64,000 bases of DNA. It comes from CALOFP01 sp942492635. Lineage in GTDB: Bacteria > UBP6 > UBA1177 > CALOFP01. The notes under the pieces were generated by a model. It worked only from the letters and a program-made list of their open reading frames with translations. It was not told where the DNA came from and made no database searches. Made by a program: the position numbers and the translations under genes. The stretch covers positions 744,001 through 808,000 of the forward strand of contig CALOFP010000001.1 of assembly GCA_942492635.1 (NCBI GenBank), in the 5' to 3' direction. Below, in pieces: positions 26,783 to 36,181 of the stretch (position 1 is the stretch's first letter; each line of letters opens with the position of its first letter).

Positions 26783-29700
26783 CTACCTCTTTACCACAAA
26801 AAAACCTTCGCTTCCAAACGCCTGCTTTAACTCTGCAATTTTGCGATCGGTAAGACATATTTTCTGTTCCATAAAACTTACCGCCTTGTCAGCAGGGTGG
26901 TGAATCTTGAGAATCAACGGGAGTTCGACTCCGTCACAAGGCTGCACAAGCGAGCCGATTTTATCCATATGCCGGTCCACATCGGCCGTATTCAGCTCTA
27001 TGACGGCACAGATTCTGCCGTCCTCGTTGTTCTCCGCTATGTACTGAGTAAAACCGAGTACGTCCTTGTCAAGATCCTTGATTGTCGCCCTGATTCCTTC
27101 AAGGGTTCCGTCGTCACGGTTCCTGAGAGCCCTCACCTGGGCCATGAAAAGAAGCGGTGTGGGACTCTTGAGCTTCTCAAGAGCAGGATTGGAAGAGGGA
27201 TCCGCGACGTTGTTGACGGCGAAATCGATTGCCGAATTGTAATCCTCGATAATTCCTTTGAGGTAGTAGTCGCCGTCACGACCCTTGGCCGGTTTTATCT
27301 CCGTCGTGATAATTCCTCCCAGCCAAACCTTCTTTCTGTTGTATGAGTTTTTATCTTCAATCGTGCTGACGATGGTTTTAAGACCGGTAATTCCAAGGCC
27401 CTTCATATCTTTCTGAAAAAGTCTCGCGGGATGGTTTGTAAGGTAGACTCCCAGCACCTCCTTTTCTATTGAGAGGGATTCGAAAAGATCCATCTCTCTG
27501 GGTTTGACGCTTTCCACAAGGTAGCCGTCGTCCACCTCCGATTCGGAGGAACTTTCGGATACCGGTGCAAACGCACCGAAAAGGGACATCTGCCCGCTCT
27601 GCTTGTCCTTGTAGTGCTTCTCCCCCTCCTTTGCGGCGGTCTGAAGAATGCCGAGAAGAACTCCTCGGTTGAGCTCCGTAAAATCGAACGCTCCCGCCTT
27701 TATGAGGTACTCCATGGTTCTGGCGTTCACCTTGGACTGATTTATTCTCGAAGTGAAATCGAGGAGCGATTTGAATTTACCGTTCTTTTTCCGCTCGTTG
27801 ATTATCTCCTCGATAGCGCCTTCCCCCACGTTCTTGATGGCACCGAGACCGTAGCGGATGGCGTTCTCCTCAATGCTGAAACTGTAGACGGAGTTGTTGA
27901 CGGACGGAGGAAAAACATCGATTCCCATCGATCTGGCATCTGAGATGTAGCTCAGCACCTTGTTTGCGTCACTCGCCTCGGAGCTGATCAAAGCAGTAAA
28001 GAATTCGACAGGATAGTGAGTCTTAAGAAATGCCGTCTGGTAGCTGATGTACCCGTAACAGGCGGCGTGGGACTTGTTGAAACCGTAACTCGCGAACTTT
28101 TCCATGTGATCGAAAACCTTGGCCGCAATCTCGGGATCGACACCCTTCTCCTTTGCACCCGCCTTGAATTCGATCTTCATCCGCTCCATGTCCTTGAGCT
28201 TCTTCTTACCCATGGCGCGACGCAGAATATCCGCTTTTCCGAGCGAGAATCCCGCCATCGCCTGGGAAATCTGCATAACCTGTTCCTGATAAACGATGAG
28301 TCCGTATGTCTCATTCAAAATATCCTGAAGCCACTCGTGATCGTACTCTATCGGCTCCTTTCCGTGCTTTCTTCTGATGAAATTGGGAATAATATCCATC
28401 GGTCCCGGACGGTAGAGTGCTACACCGGCGATAAGATCCTCGATGCAGTCGGGCTTCATGCTGTGAACCATCTTCTCAAAACCGCCGGATTCCATCTGGA
28501 ACACACCCTTTGTGCTGCGTGAGCAGAGAAAGCGGTAGGTATCCTTATCGTCGATAGCGATTTCATTAAGCCGGAAAGGTTTTTCACCCTTTTTCAAATT
28601 CCTGTTTATCAAAGTTTCAGCATGCTTGAGCATGGTGAGAGTCTTGAGTCCTAGGAAGTCGAATTTGACCAGTCCTACAAGCTCAACCATACCCTTGTCG
28701 TACTGGGTAACCTTGTAGTTTTCACGGTCCACGAAGATGGGACTGTACTCATAAATCGGCTTATCACCGATAACCAGCCCGCAGGCGTGCTTTCCTGGCT
28801 GGCGGAGAAGGCCCTCTATCTGGGATGCAATTTTCACAATCCTGGAGTAGTCCTCATTCTCCTTTACAAGACGGCGCTCCTGGCTGAATTCATCGATGGC
28901 GGAAAGAAGACCCTTCACCATATCCTTGTCCTCTTCAGCAAGCTTCAACCTGTCGATTGCGGCGCGAAAACGGTCCGGATCCTTTGCCGTTTCAGCCGGA
29001 ACCTTGTACTTTTCCATAATCATCGCCGTCACGTCCCTGGTCTTTTTACCGAACTGGGGACGGAGAAGATCACCGAACTTCTCTGGAACCATTTTCGCCA
29101 GCTTGTCGGCGACGGAAAGATCGATATCCAAAGCTCTGGCAACGTCACGAACGGAAGATTTCGCCTTCATCGAACCGAATGTCGCGATCTGGGCCACATT
29201 CTTCGAACCGTACTTGTCGGTAACGTAACCGATCACCTTTTCACGGTTGTCCTGACAGAAATCCACATCGAAGTCGGGCATGCTGACACGCTCCGGATTG
29301 AGGAAACGCTCGAAGAAGAGTCCGTACCTCAGGGGATCGAGATCGGTAATTCTCGTAGTGTAGGCAACAAGGGAACCGGCACCCGAACCACGGCCCGGAC
29401 CAACCGGAATATCGTGTTTTTTCGCCCACTGAATAAAGTCCGCAACAATAAGGAAGTAACCGGGAAACCCCATCTGCTTGATGACGCCGAGTTCGTAATC
29501 GAGACGCTTTCTGTACTCATCCTTCTGCTCTTCAGGAACTCCGTCCTCGACGAACCGCTCTTCCAGACCGTCCTCTGACATCTTACGAAGGTAGTCGTCC
29601 TCGCTCATGCCCTCGGTGTCGAAAGCCGGAAGGTAGTGCTTGAAAAGATCCAGCTCGACGCGGCACCTTTCAGCAATTTTATTAGTATTTTCAATAGCTT

Positions 29701-30499
29701 CAACTCCAGCATCTCCGTAGGGCTCGAAAAGCCTGCGCATCTCCTCCTCCGACTTGAGATAGAAGCTTGCGTGCTCGTGGTGCATCCTGTTCGTATCGGT
29801 AACCTTCTTCTTCTCGTTGATACAGAAGAGAATATCCTGTGCCTCGTGGTGTTCCGGCTTGAGGTAGTGGACATCGTTCGTCGCGACAAGAGGAATATCC
29901 AGTTTCTTCCCAAGATCGATAAGGGCGCGGTTCACCGTCTCCTGCTCCGGAATACCGTTAACCTGGAGTTCGAAGTAGAAGTTGCCCTTTCCGAAAAGAT
30001 CCTGATATTCCAGTGCGAGCCTTTCGGCCTTATCCTTATCGCCGTCCATTATGGCCCTTGGAATCTCTCCACCGAGACAGGCACTGCAGGCGATGAGACC
30101 CTCAGTTCGCCCCTGGAGAATTTCCCTGTCGATACGTGGTTTGTAGTAAAAACCGTCGGCCCAGGCGTTTGAATTCAAGAAACATAGATTTCTGTACCCC
30201 GTCTCATTTTCAGCCAGAAGAAGAAGGTGGAAAGCATCGCGCTTAACCTTCTTCGTCCTGTCGTCCGCAGAAATGTAGGTCTCCATACCGAGAATGGGCT
30301 TGATCGGCGCATCGTCGATCGATTTCGCACCGCCCATGGCCTCCAGGTAGAAGTCCACAACACCGTGCATGTTACCGTGATCGGTAATTGCGGCGGCAGT
30401 CATCCCCATCTCCTTGAGAGTGGAAACAAGCTCGCCCGGTTTCACAAGACCGTCGAGAAAACTGTAAATCGTATGTAAATGAAGATGAACGAACGCCAT
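26783..30499 (-). CDS. dnaE: DNA polymerase III subunit alpha
   Basis: The protein has 1238 aa. An N-terminal PHP domain (FVHLHLHTIYSFLDG, AITDHGNMHG) is followed by the C-family polymerase palm with GPGRGSGAGSLVAY and MPDFDVDFCQDNR (catalytic Asp pair), the fingers (PGKHACGLVIG, KFDFLGLKTL, SRSTKGVFQMES, GVALYRPGPM), a helix-hairpin-helix region (GLGAIKNVGEGAIEEI), a candidate clamp-binding motif QMSLFG, and a C-terminal OB fold (VWLGGIITTEIKPAKGRDG). It is the replicative polymerase catalytic subunit, encoded alone behind GGAGG. Confidence 0.97.
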   Translation of the reverse strand: MAFVHLHLHTIYSFLDGLVKPGELVSTLKEMGMTAAAITDHGNMHGVVDFYLEAMGGAKSIDDAPIKPILGMETYISADDRTKKVKRDAFHLLLLAENETGYRNLCFLNSNAWADGFYYKPRIDREILQGRTEGLIACSACLGGEIPRAIMDGDKDKAERLALEYQDLFGKGNFYFELQVNGIPEQETVNRALIDLGKKLDIPLVATNDVHYLKPEHHEAQDILFCINEKKKVTDTNRMHHEHASFYLKSEEEMRRLFEPYGDAGVEAIENTNKIAERCRVELDLFKHYLPAFDTEGMSEDDYLRKMSEDGLEERFVEDGVPEEQKDEYRKRLDYELGVIKQMGFPGYFLIVADFIQWAKKHDIPVGPGRGSGAGSLVAYTTRITDLDPLRYGLFFERFLNPERVSMPDFDVDFCQDNREKVIGYVTDKYGSKNVAQIATFGSMKAKSSVRDVARALDIDLSVADKLAKMVPEKFGDLLRPQFGKKTRDVTAMIMEKYKVPAETAKDPDRFRAAIDRLKLAEEDKDMVKGLLSAIDEFSQERRLVKENEDYSRIVKIASQIEGLLRQPGKHACGLVIGDKPIYEYSPIFVDRENYKVTQYDKGMVELVGLVKFDFLGLKTLTMLKHAETLINRNLKKGEKPFRLNEIAIDDKDTYRFLCSRSTKGVFQMESGGFEKMVHSMKPDCIEDLIAGVALYRPGPMDIIPNFIRRKHGKEPIEYDHEWLQDILNETYGLIVYQEQVMQISQAMAGFSLGKADILRRAMGKKKLKDMERMKIEFKAGAKEKGVDPEIAAKVFDHMEKFASYGFNKSHAACYGYISYQTAFLKTHYPVEFFTALISSEASDANKVLSYISDARSMGIDVFPPSVNNSVYSFSIEENAIRYGLGAIKNVGEGAIEEIINERKKNGKFKSLLDFTSRINQSKVNARTMEYLIKAGAFDFTELNRGVLLGILQTAAKEGEKHYKDKQSGQMSLFGAFAPVSESSSESEVDDGYLVESVKPREMDLFESLSIEKEVLGVYLTNHPARLFQKDMKGLGITGLKTIVSTIEDKNSYNRKKVWLGGIITTEIKPAKGRDGDYYLKGIIEDYNSAIDFAVNNVADPSSNPALEKLKSPTPLLFMAQVRALRNRDDGTLEGIRATIKDLDKDVLGFTQYIAENNEDGRICAVIELNTADVDRHMDKIGSLVQPCDGVELPLILKIHHPADKAVSFMEQKICLTDRKIAELKQAFGSEGFFVVKR

Positions 30500-30780
30500 C
30501 GAATCCTCCGGTAATTAATTCCGCCCTATTCTATAGAAAAGCTGAAGAAAGTAAAGTGAAACGGTTTTGACATCTTCCCATTTCCAGAAGAAGCGATGAA
30601 ATATCAACCGGATGATAAAATATTGAAATAAAAACAGAAAGATTCATACCAGACCAAATACGTCATATAAAAAACAGGAGAATCAAAAACGTTTAAATGA
30701 GAAGGGGGAACCGGGGGGAAAGTGGAAGAGTTTAAAAGTCGAAGAGTGTAAAAGTGGAAAAGTTGTTAAGATCATAACCT

Positions 30781-30801
30781 CCCCTCTTTTTAAAAGAGGG
30801 G
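30781..30801. repeat. CCCCTCTTTT palindrome with AGTTATTCTA flank
   Basis: Arms CCCCTCTTTT and AAAAGAGGGG around one T; the following GATTGAGGGGAGTTATTCTA is the inverse of the flank of the dyad at 9019-9041, so both are copies of one small element. Confidence 0.65.
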
Positions 30802-30895
30802 ATTGAGGGGAGTTATTCTAAAAACAACAAACAACCATATAAAACCAAATGATTGGTTCTCGTATTTCCATCAACATAAATCCACTGAATGAGAA

Positions 30896-30917
30896 GTAGC
30901 ATGCTACGTCTCTACGG
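30896..30917. repeat. Decayed copy of the 30-bp palindrome
   Basis: The core GTAGCATGCTAC and right arm GTCTCTACG match the intact palindrome at 37492-37521; the left arm has diverged. Confidence 0.6.
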
Positions 30918-30971
30918 AGATTCCTGATTTTCACATTCCTGTTTTTCCCGGATTACAAAAATCCCATTTCC

Positions 30972-31246
30972 ATTCCCAATCCGACTTCAAAAAAAATATC
31001 GTGCCCGATTTAACCGCTGGGGTGTTCAAATTATTTGTATCTTGATGAAAACAGCCGTTAAATCGGTCTTAGAAAAAATAATCCGCTACTACCAGACGTT
31101 AATTCGGCCTCGATATTTTTAATTTCCTGAATTTAGCGGCCGGGACTGCTTCGATATTTGTTTTGACTCGATTTTTACGGCTGGAATGGTCTGGATATTT
31201 GTTTCATGGCAGACACTATTTGAGATTGAATCGATTCAGATATTTG
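30972..31246 (+). repeat. 41-bp-period degenerate array, copy B (6-7 units)
   Basis: Units begin at 30972, 31013, 31054, 31095, 31136 and 31177, exactly 41 bp apart, and a last one near 31222 is four bases out of phase. The GATATTTG core of that last unit is at 31239-31246, overlapping the end of fliA (stop at 31236). Confidence 0.8.
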
Positions 31247-32021
31247 CGGGAGTTTCGGTTCCCGGGGTTCCGGGGGTTTTTACGAGTTCTTTGAGTTTGT
31301 GGATGGCTTTTGTGTGGAGCTGACTGATTCTTCCGACGCTGAGGCCGAGAATCAGGGCGATTTCCTTGAAGTTAAGCTCGTCGTAGTAGTAGAAACTCAT
31401 TACGAGCCTTTCCTGGAAACCGAGTTTGTCGAGGGCTCCGAGAATTTCGTTCTGGAGATCCAGCTCGCCCACTTTCTCTTCGCCGATTTCGCTGTCTCCG
31501 GCCACGACGTCGTCGAAGGAGCTTGAACCGTCTTCCCTCTGGTACCAGGACTCGAGGCTGTAGAATCCGGTTTTTTCGGTTTTCCGGAGTTCTTCGAGAA
31601 GTGTATCCTCATCCATCTTGAGTACCTGGGCGATTTCACCGTAGCTGGGTTCCCGATCCAGATGCTCGCGGAGAAGATCTGTGGCCCTCTTGTAGTTTTC
31701 AAGAAATTCACGGGATGAGCGTGATAGGACGTCCTCCTTGCGGAGTTCGTCGTAGATAGCCCCCTTCGCTCTCTTCAGAAGATAGTGCTTGTACTTTTCC
31801 TGGTCGGAATCATCAATCTTTCCGGCAGCTTCCATGAGCGCTACAATTGAAATACCGAAAAGATCGTCAACCGAAAGATCCGAGTATATCCTGTTTTTAA
31901 CACGAATACACATCCGTTTCACAGTAGGCACAAGGGAGACGATAAGCTCCTCGTTGAGCTTTTTCTTCTTCTCTTTGCCCATCTGGCGTGTGTAGTTTTT
32001 TACAAGGATATTCCCGACCAC
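31236..32021 (-). CDS. fliA: Flagellar sigma factor FliA (sigma-28)
   Basis: The protein has 261 aa. Sigma region 2 (VSLVPTVKRMCIRVKNRIYSD, DLFGISIVALMEAAGKID, YLLKRAKGAIYDELRKED), region 3 (EPSYGEIAQVLKMDEDTLLEEL) and region 4 (RLVMSFYYYDELNFKEIALILGLSVGRISQLHTKAI) are all present. It directs transcription of late flagellar and chemotaxis genes. The start is a GTG five bases after GGAGGT. It is the last gene of the flhB-flhA-flhF-flhG-fliA set. The tail after region 4 (TPGTPGTETPANI) is unusual, and its last codons and stop lie in a unit of the 41-bp array. Confidence 0.93.
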   Translation of the reverse strand: MVGNILVKNYTRQMGKEKKKKLNEELIVSLVPTVKRMCIRVKNRIYSDLSVDDLFGISIVALMEAAGKIDDSDQEKYKHYLLKRAKGAIYDELRKEDVLSRSSREFLENYKRATDLLREHLDREPSYGEIAQVLKMDEDTLLEELRKTEKTGFYSLESWYQREDGSSSFDDVVAGDSEIGEEKVGELDLQNEILGALDKLGFQERLVMSFYYYDELNFKEIALILGLSVGRISQLHTKAIHKLKELVKTPGTPGTETPANI

Positions 32022-32032
32022 GGTTCACCTCC

Positions 32033-32851
32033 CTATTGACCGACCATCCGCTGCCAGAACATCTGGACGTTTCCTGTCGGCTTTGTAAGAAAACCTTCCT
32101 TCTCTATCCTGTCGGCGAGCTGCCTGACACAGGCGGAGATGGATGATGTTGGATAGCTGAGAATAAACGGCTTCTGCTTTATGACTGCCTGGTTCAAAAG
32201 CTTGTCGCGGTAGATGAATCCGGCGTAGTCCAGCCCCACATTCAAGAAGTGGTCGCAAACCTTTGCGAGCCTCTGGAAAATGAGCTGGGCTTCCTTGGAG
32301 TTCTCAGCCATATTTATCAAAACTTTGAAGCGTTTTATGCGGTGTCTCTGGTTCATTACCTTGATCATGGCGTAGCCGTCGGTGAGCGATGTGGGCTCGG
32401 GAGTGACAATCACGAATATGTCCTGGGCCGCGGCGTTGAAATAGAGAACGTTGTCGCTGATTCCCGCTCCCGTATCGAGAAGGATGTAGTCGAAACTGCC
32501 GAACTCCTCAACCGCGTTGAGAAATCCGTAACTCTCCTCCTGGCTCAGGTGGCTCAGCTCCTGAACTCCGGAACTCGCGGGAAGCACCTTCAGTCCGAGA
32601 GGTCCGTCCACGATTATCTCCTCCAGGCTTTTTTCGCCCGTGAAGAGGTGCCTGATGTTGTATTTGGGAGCAAGTCCCATAACGATGTCAACGTTCGCAA
32701 GCCCGAGATCGGTGTCCACGAGGAGCACCCTGTTGCCTCTTCGAACCAATTCAATCCCGAGATTAACTATAAGATTGGTTTTTCCGACTCCGCCTTTGCC
32801 CGAGGTGAATGAAAAAACCTGCGCCATTTTCTGCATTTCTCTATCCTTCAT
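32033..32851 (-). CDS. flhG: Flagellar number regulator FlhG (MinD/ParA-like ATPase)
   Basis: The protein has 272 aa. Deviant Walker A FTSGKGGVGKTN near residues 15-26, VLLVDTDLGLANVDIVMG (Walker A' region) and DYILLDTGAGISDNVLYF (Walker B). It partners FlhF and limits flagellar number and position. The ATG overlaps the flhF stop by four nt (ATGA), so translation is coupled. A FleQ-binding N-terminal DQAxxLR-type motif is not obvious. Confidence 0.93.
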   Translation of the reverse strand: MKDREMQKMAQVFSFTSGKGGVGKTNLIVNLGIELVRRGNRVLLVDTDLGLANVDIVMGLAPKYNIRHLFTGEKSLEEIIVDGPLGLKVLPASSGVQELSHLSQEESYGFLNAVEEFGSFDYILLDTGAGISDNVLYFNAAAQDIFVIVTPEPTSLTDGYAMIKVMNQRHRIKRFKVLINMAENSKEAQLIFQRLAKVCDHFLNVGLDYAGFIYRDKLLNQAVIKQKPFILSYPTSSISACVRQLADRIEKEGFLTKPTGNVQMFWQRMVGQ

Positions 32852-34080
32852 AAATTCTCATACTTCCTTTTGAAGACGAGTTCGGCAAGGGTTCTGCTGT
32901 CGCCCATACAGAGGATATCCTCCGGAATTCGCTGCCCATTCGTCACAAAGGCAACATCCGCCTTCCTGAGGACAGAGAGCGAAGCGATAAGCCCGTTGCG
33001 GACTGCTTCGTCCTCTTTGGTGTAGGCGAGAACAACGTCTCCAAGCCGTTCCCTGAAGATGTCAAATACCGACCTGGCCTGCTCGTATTCGGTGGCCACG
33101 GGTATATGCAAAATCGATGAAGTATATTGATTACCTGCAACTTTTTCAAGAAATTCAAGGGAACTCCGGTTGAGGGGACTGACTCCCGCCGTATCAACAA
33201 GCACGGTTTTGTAGTTTTTCCTTAGCTCATCTATCTTTGCCAGATAGCTGTCGCCGTCTCCGAATGTGAAGAATGGAAGTCCGAGTATGTTGGAAAATCT
33301 CTTAAGCTGCGCCGAGCCGTCAGCCCTCATGAAATCGAGGCTGACAAGGCAGAGATCCGTTCTCTCCTCCTTCATCACAAGCGATGCAGCGGTTTTTACA
33401 AGCGTCGTCGTCTTTCCCACTCCGGTCGGTCCGACGTATGCGAAAACACCGCCCTCACGATCGATTTTCGTATAGATATCGCTGGTTGAAAGAACATCAG
33501 AAAAGGCGGAAAGCAGAAAGGAGAGCGCCTTCTCCTCACCGAGAAAAAGCTCCTCGTCGTCGATTCCGTGCCTTTCGAGAACGGAAACGATGAGATCCTC
33601 GTCAACGCCGCATTCGATACCGGCCTTGATGTAGGGGGTGTAGGTTACGGGAAGAGAGCTGTCCCTGGAAACGGTTTCGCTTAAAAGCTTGGCAAGACTC
33701 TCTCGCAGCATGGAGAGCTCCCTGAGAAAGAAATCCTCCCTCTTGTTGCTTTTCTCCCGCTCTTTTCGCAGTTCGTCCCTAAGGGAATCCAGCTCAATAG
33801 AGGTGTGCAGATTTCCGAGCGGCTCCATTTTCGGTTCCGGCTGAACCGCCACCTCCGCAACACCGGCACCGTAGGCACGCTCCTGGAAACTCCTGCCCTT
33901 CGGCTGAACCCTCCTTTCTCTCACCGGCTCATCCTTGAGGTCGTAGTCCCTCGCGGCGGTGATGTAGACCTTGCCCTTGATGTTCTCCGTGGAGACGATC
34001 ACAGCATCCTTTCCGAACTCCTTTTTCACGCTTCTCATTGCTTCGGAAACGTTCTTTCCTTCAAACCGTTTTATCTTCAT
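32848..34080 (-). CDS. flhF: Flagellar biosynthesis GTPase FlhF
   Basis: The protein has 410 aa. An N-terminal basic B domain (MKIKRFEGKNVSEAMRSVKKEFGKDAVIVST), a helical N domain and an SRP-type NG GTPase: FAYVGPTGVGKTTTLVKTAAS (G1), LVSLDFMRADGSAQLKRF, DTAGVSPLNRSS (G3) and VLAYTKEDEA at the G4 position, where TKxD is degenerate. It sets the site of flagellum assembly, usually a pole. It follows flhA by three bases. Confidence 0.95.
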   Translation of the reverse strand: MKIKRFEGKNVSEAMRSVKKEFGKDAVIVSTENIKGKVYITAARDYDLKDEPVRERRVQPKGRSFQERAYGAGVAEVAVQPEPKMEPLGNLHTSIELDSLRDELRKEREKSNKREDFFLRELSMLRESLAKLLSETVSRDSSLPVTYTPYIKAGIECGVDEDLIVSVLERHGIDDEELFLGEEKALSFLLSAFSDVLSTSDIYTKIDREGGVFAYVGPTGVGKTTTLVKTAASLVMKEERTDLCLVSLDFMRADGSAQLKRFSNILGLPFFTFGDGDSYLAKIDELRKNYKTVLVDTAGVSPLNRSSLEFLEKVAGNQYTSSILHIPVATEYEQARSVFDIFRERLGDVVLAYTKEDEAVRNGLIASLSVLRKADVAFVTNGQRIPEDILCMGDSRTLAELVFKRKYENL

Positions 34081-34083
34081 CCT

Positions 34084-36105
34084 TTATCCCCCTATTATTC
34101 CAAGGGTTTGCAGATTAATTCCACCTACTTCGGCTGTCGAGACAACCGATACGTTGGGCATCGCCCTGTCGATAAGCCGCTTGATAAAGCGTCTTGTGTC
34201 GGGACTTGTGAGAATTATGGGCGCTGTCCCGGTCATGAGAAAGTGCTCGGCGTTTGCATCGACATCCTTGAGGAACTTCTTCACGAAGGTCGGGTTGAGG
34301 CTCGATCCCTCCTTGAAACCGTCCTTCACCTTGAGTTCAAGAGTGGGGTCGAGTGCGAGCACATAGAGATTTCCGTCGTCCGACTTGAGACGGCTCGAAA
34401 TCTGGGCACCCATGTTCTGTCTGACGAACTCCGTCAAATATTCCGGATCCTTCGTTACCGGAGCGTAGTCTGCGAGAGTCTCGAGAATCGTCCGAAGATC
34501 CCTCACCGAAACATTCTCCTTCAGAAGGTTCTTCATAACCTTGAGAACGACACCCATCGAAAGAAGGTTCGGAATAAGTTCCTCCACAACCTTCGGATGG
34601 CTCTCCTTGAAGATGTCCAGAAGCTTCTGCAGCTCGTCCCTTCCCAGAAGTTCTCCGGCATTGTTCTTGAGAAGCTCCGTAACGTGAGTCGCCACAACCG
34701 TCGCCGGATCCACAACCACGAATCCCTGGCTTACCGCATCTTCACGATCTCCGGCGTTTATCCACCTTGCGGGAAGTCCGAAGGCGGGTTCCTTTGTATT
34801 TTCACCTGTAAACGGAACAGGTTCGTTTGATGAATTTATGAGAAGGAACTTGTCCGCCTGCACCTTGTCACGGGCCATCTCCACACCCTTGAGCTTGAAA
34901 ACGTACTCGTCGGGCTGAAGTTCCAGGTTGTCCCTGATGTGAATCGGCGGAACGATCACACCCATGTCGGACGCAAACTGCTTCCTGATCGACATGATCT
35001 TGTCCAGAAGCTCACCGCCCTGCTCCGTATCGACTACCGGAATGACTCCGTAGCCCACCTCGAGCTCGAGAAGATCCATCGGAAGCATGCTTTCGATCTC
35101 GTTCCTCGGTTTTTCCTCTTGAGCAGCCTCATCCTCGGCCTCTTCAGGAGTTTTTTCCTCCTCCTCGCCTTTCGTTCCGAGGAAGAAAAAGAGGCCGGCG
35201 ATCGCCCAGAAGACGATTATGGGGAATCCCGGAACAAAACCCATTATGAAAAGTACGACACCGACAATCTTGAGGGCCTTCTTGTAGCGGAAAAGCTGTC
35301 CTATGACCTCGGTACCCATCTCGTCCTCGGTTCCGGCACGAGTTACGATGACACCGGCTGATGTCGAGATGAGAAGCGAAGGAATCTGGGAGGCGAGACC
35401 GTCTCCGACTGTGAGGATCGTGTATATCTCGGCAGCCTCTCCGGCGCTGAGCCCCTTCTGCGCGACGCCGATGACGAATCCTGCAAGAACGTTGATGAGG
35501 GTGATCACGATACCGGCAATGGCATCTCCCTTTACAAACTTGGAGGCACCGTCCATGGAACCGTAGAAATCGGCCTCGCGGGCGACATCCTTTCTCTTCT
35601 GGCGAGCCTCGGCCTCCGTGATGAGCCCGCTGTTGAGGTCGGCATCGATACTCATCTGTTTTCCGGGAAGAGCGTCAAGTGTAAACCTTGCGCTGACCTC
35701 GGCTACCCTGCCCGCACCCTTGGTGATGACCATGAAGTTGATGAGGACCAGGATGGTGAAGATGATTACACCGACAACGTAGTTTCCGCCCACGACAAAC
35801 TGTCCGAAACTCTGGATCAGCTTACCCGCGGCCGCAGGCCCCTGATCACCGTTGAGGAGAATCAGACGGGTTGAGGCGATGTTCATGGAGAGCCTGAAGA
35901 GGGTCGCCATGAGCAGAACCGTAGGAAAGGATGAAAAGTCGAGGGAACGCATCAGATATATCGAAACCATGAGAATTAGAATTCCGATTGTGATGCTGAG
36001 TGTCAAAAAGACGTCAAGCATGAATGCGGGGATGGGCATGACCATGGCGACGATGATTCCCATGAGCGCCATTACCATCACAACGTCTTTGTTTCTCGAA
36101 AACAT
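34084..36105 (-). CDS. flhA: Flagellar export gate protein FlhA
   Basis: The protein has 673 aa. The N-terminal half has eight membrane segments with the FHIPEP signature region (DLNSGLITEAEARQKRKDVAREADFYGSMDGASKFVKGDAIAG). The cytoplasmic half has the subdomains of the nonameric ring (LELEVGYGVIPVVD, IHIRDNLELQPDEYVFKLKGVEM, and the C-terminal SPDTRRFIKRLIDRAMPNVSVVS block). An acidic E-rich linker (EEEEKTPEEAEDEAAQEEK) near residue 320 joins the halves and is longer than usual. Component of the type III export gate. GGAGG lies before the ATG. Confidence 0.97.
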   Translation of the reverse strand: MFSRNKDVVMVMALMGIIVAMVMPIPAFMLDVFLTLSITIGILILMVSIYLMRSLDFSSFPTVLLMATLFRLSMNIASTRLILLNGDQGPAAAGKLIQSFGQFVVGGNYVVGVIIFTILVLINFMVITKGAGRVAEVSARFTLDALPGKQMSIDADLNSGLITEAEARQKRKDVAREADFYGSMDGASKFVKGDAIAGIVITLINVLAGFVIGVAQKGLSAGEAAEIYTILTVGDGLASQIPSLLISTSAGVIVTRAGTEDEMGTEVIGQLFRYKKALKIVGVVLFIMGFVPGFPIIVFWAIAGLFFFLGTKGEEEEKTPEEAEDEAAQEEKPRNEIESMLPMDLLELEVGYGVIPVVDTEQGGELLDKIMSIRKQFASDMGVIVPPIHIRDNLELQPDEYVFKLKGVEMARDKVQADKFLLINSSNEPVPFTGENTKEPAFGLPARWINAGDREDAVSQGFVVVDPATVVATHVTELLKNNAGELLGRDELQKLLDIFKESHPKVVEELIPNLLSMGVVLKVMKNLLKENVSVRDLRTILETLADYAPVTKDPEYLTEFVRQNMGAQISSRLKSDDGNLYVLALDPTLELKVKDGFKEGSSLNPTFVKKFLKDVDANAEHFLMTGTAPIILTSPDTRRFIKRLIDRAMPNVSVVSTAEVGGINLQTLGIIGG

Positions 36106-36181
36106 CCTTATCCTCCGACAATATCCTGACTACCTTCATACAAATTCGGTGCCAGAATCGGATTTTTTTCTCTTACAGCCT

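Larger units (their letters stand above)
30500..30971. other. Spacer upstream of dnaE with dispersed repeats
   Basis: It holds a GTGGAAGAGTTTA word (30722), a perfect CT/AG dyad (30781-30801) and a partly decayed GTAGCATGCTAC palindrome (30896-30917). No gene is seen. Confidence 0.45.

Noticed and set aside
30500..31235. tRNA or other RNA gene in the long dnaE-fliA spacer
   Set aside because: No cloverleaf or known RNA pattern was seen; the content is explained by repeats.
33805..34830. 341-codon frame antisense to flhF and flhA
   Set aside because: It spans the ends of two certain genes and has no recognisable domain or start signal.
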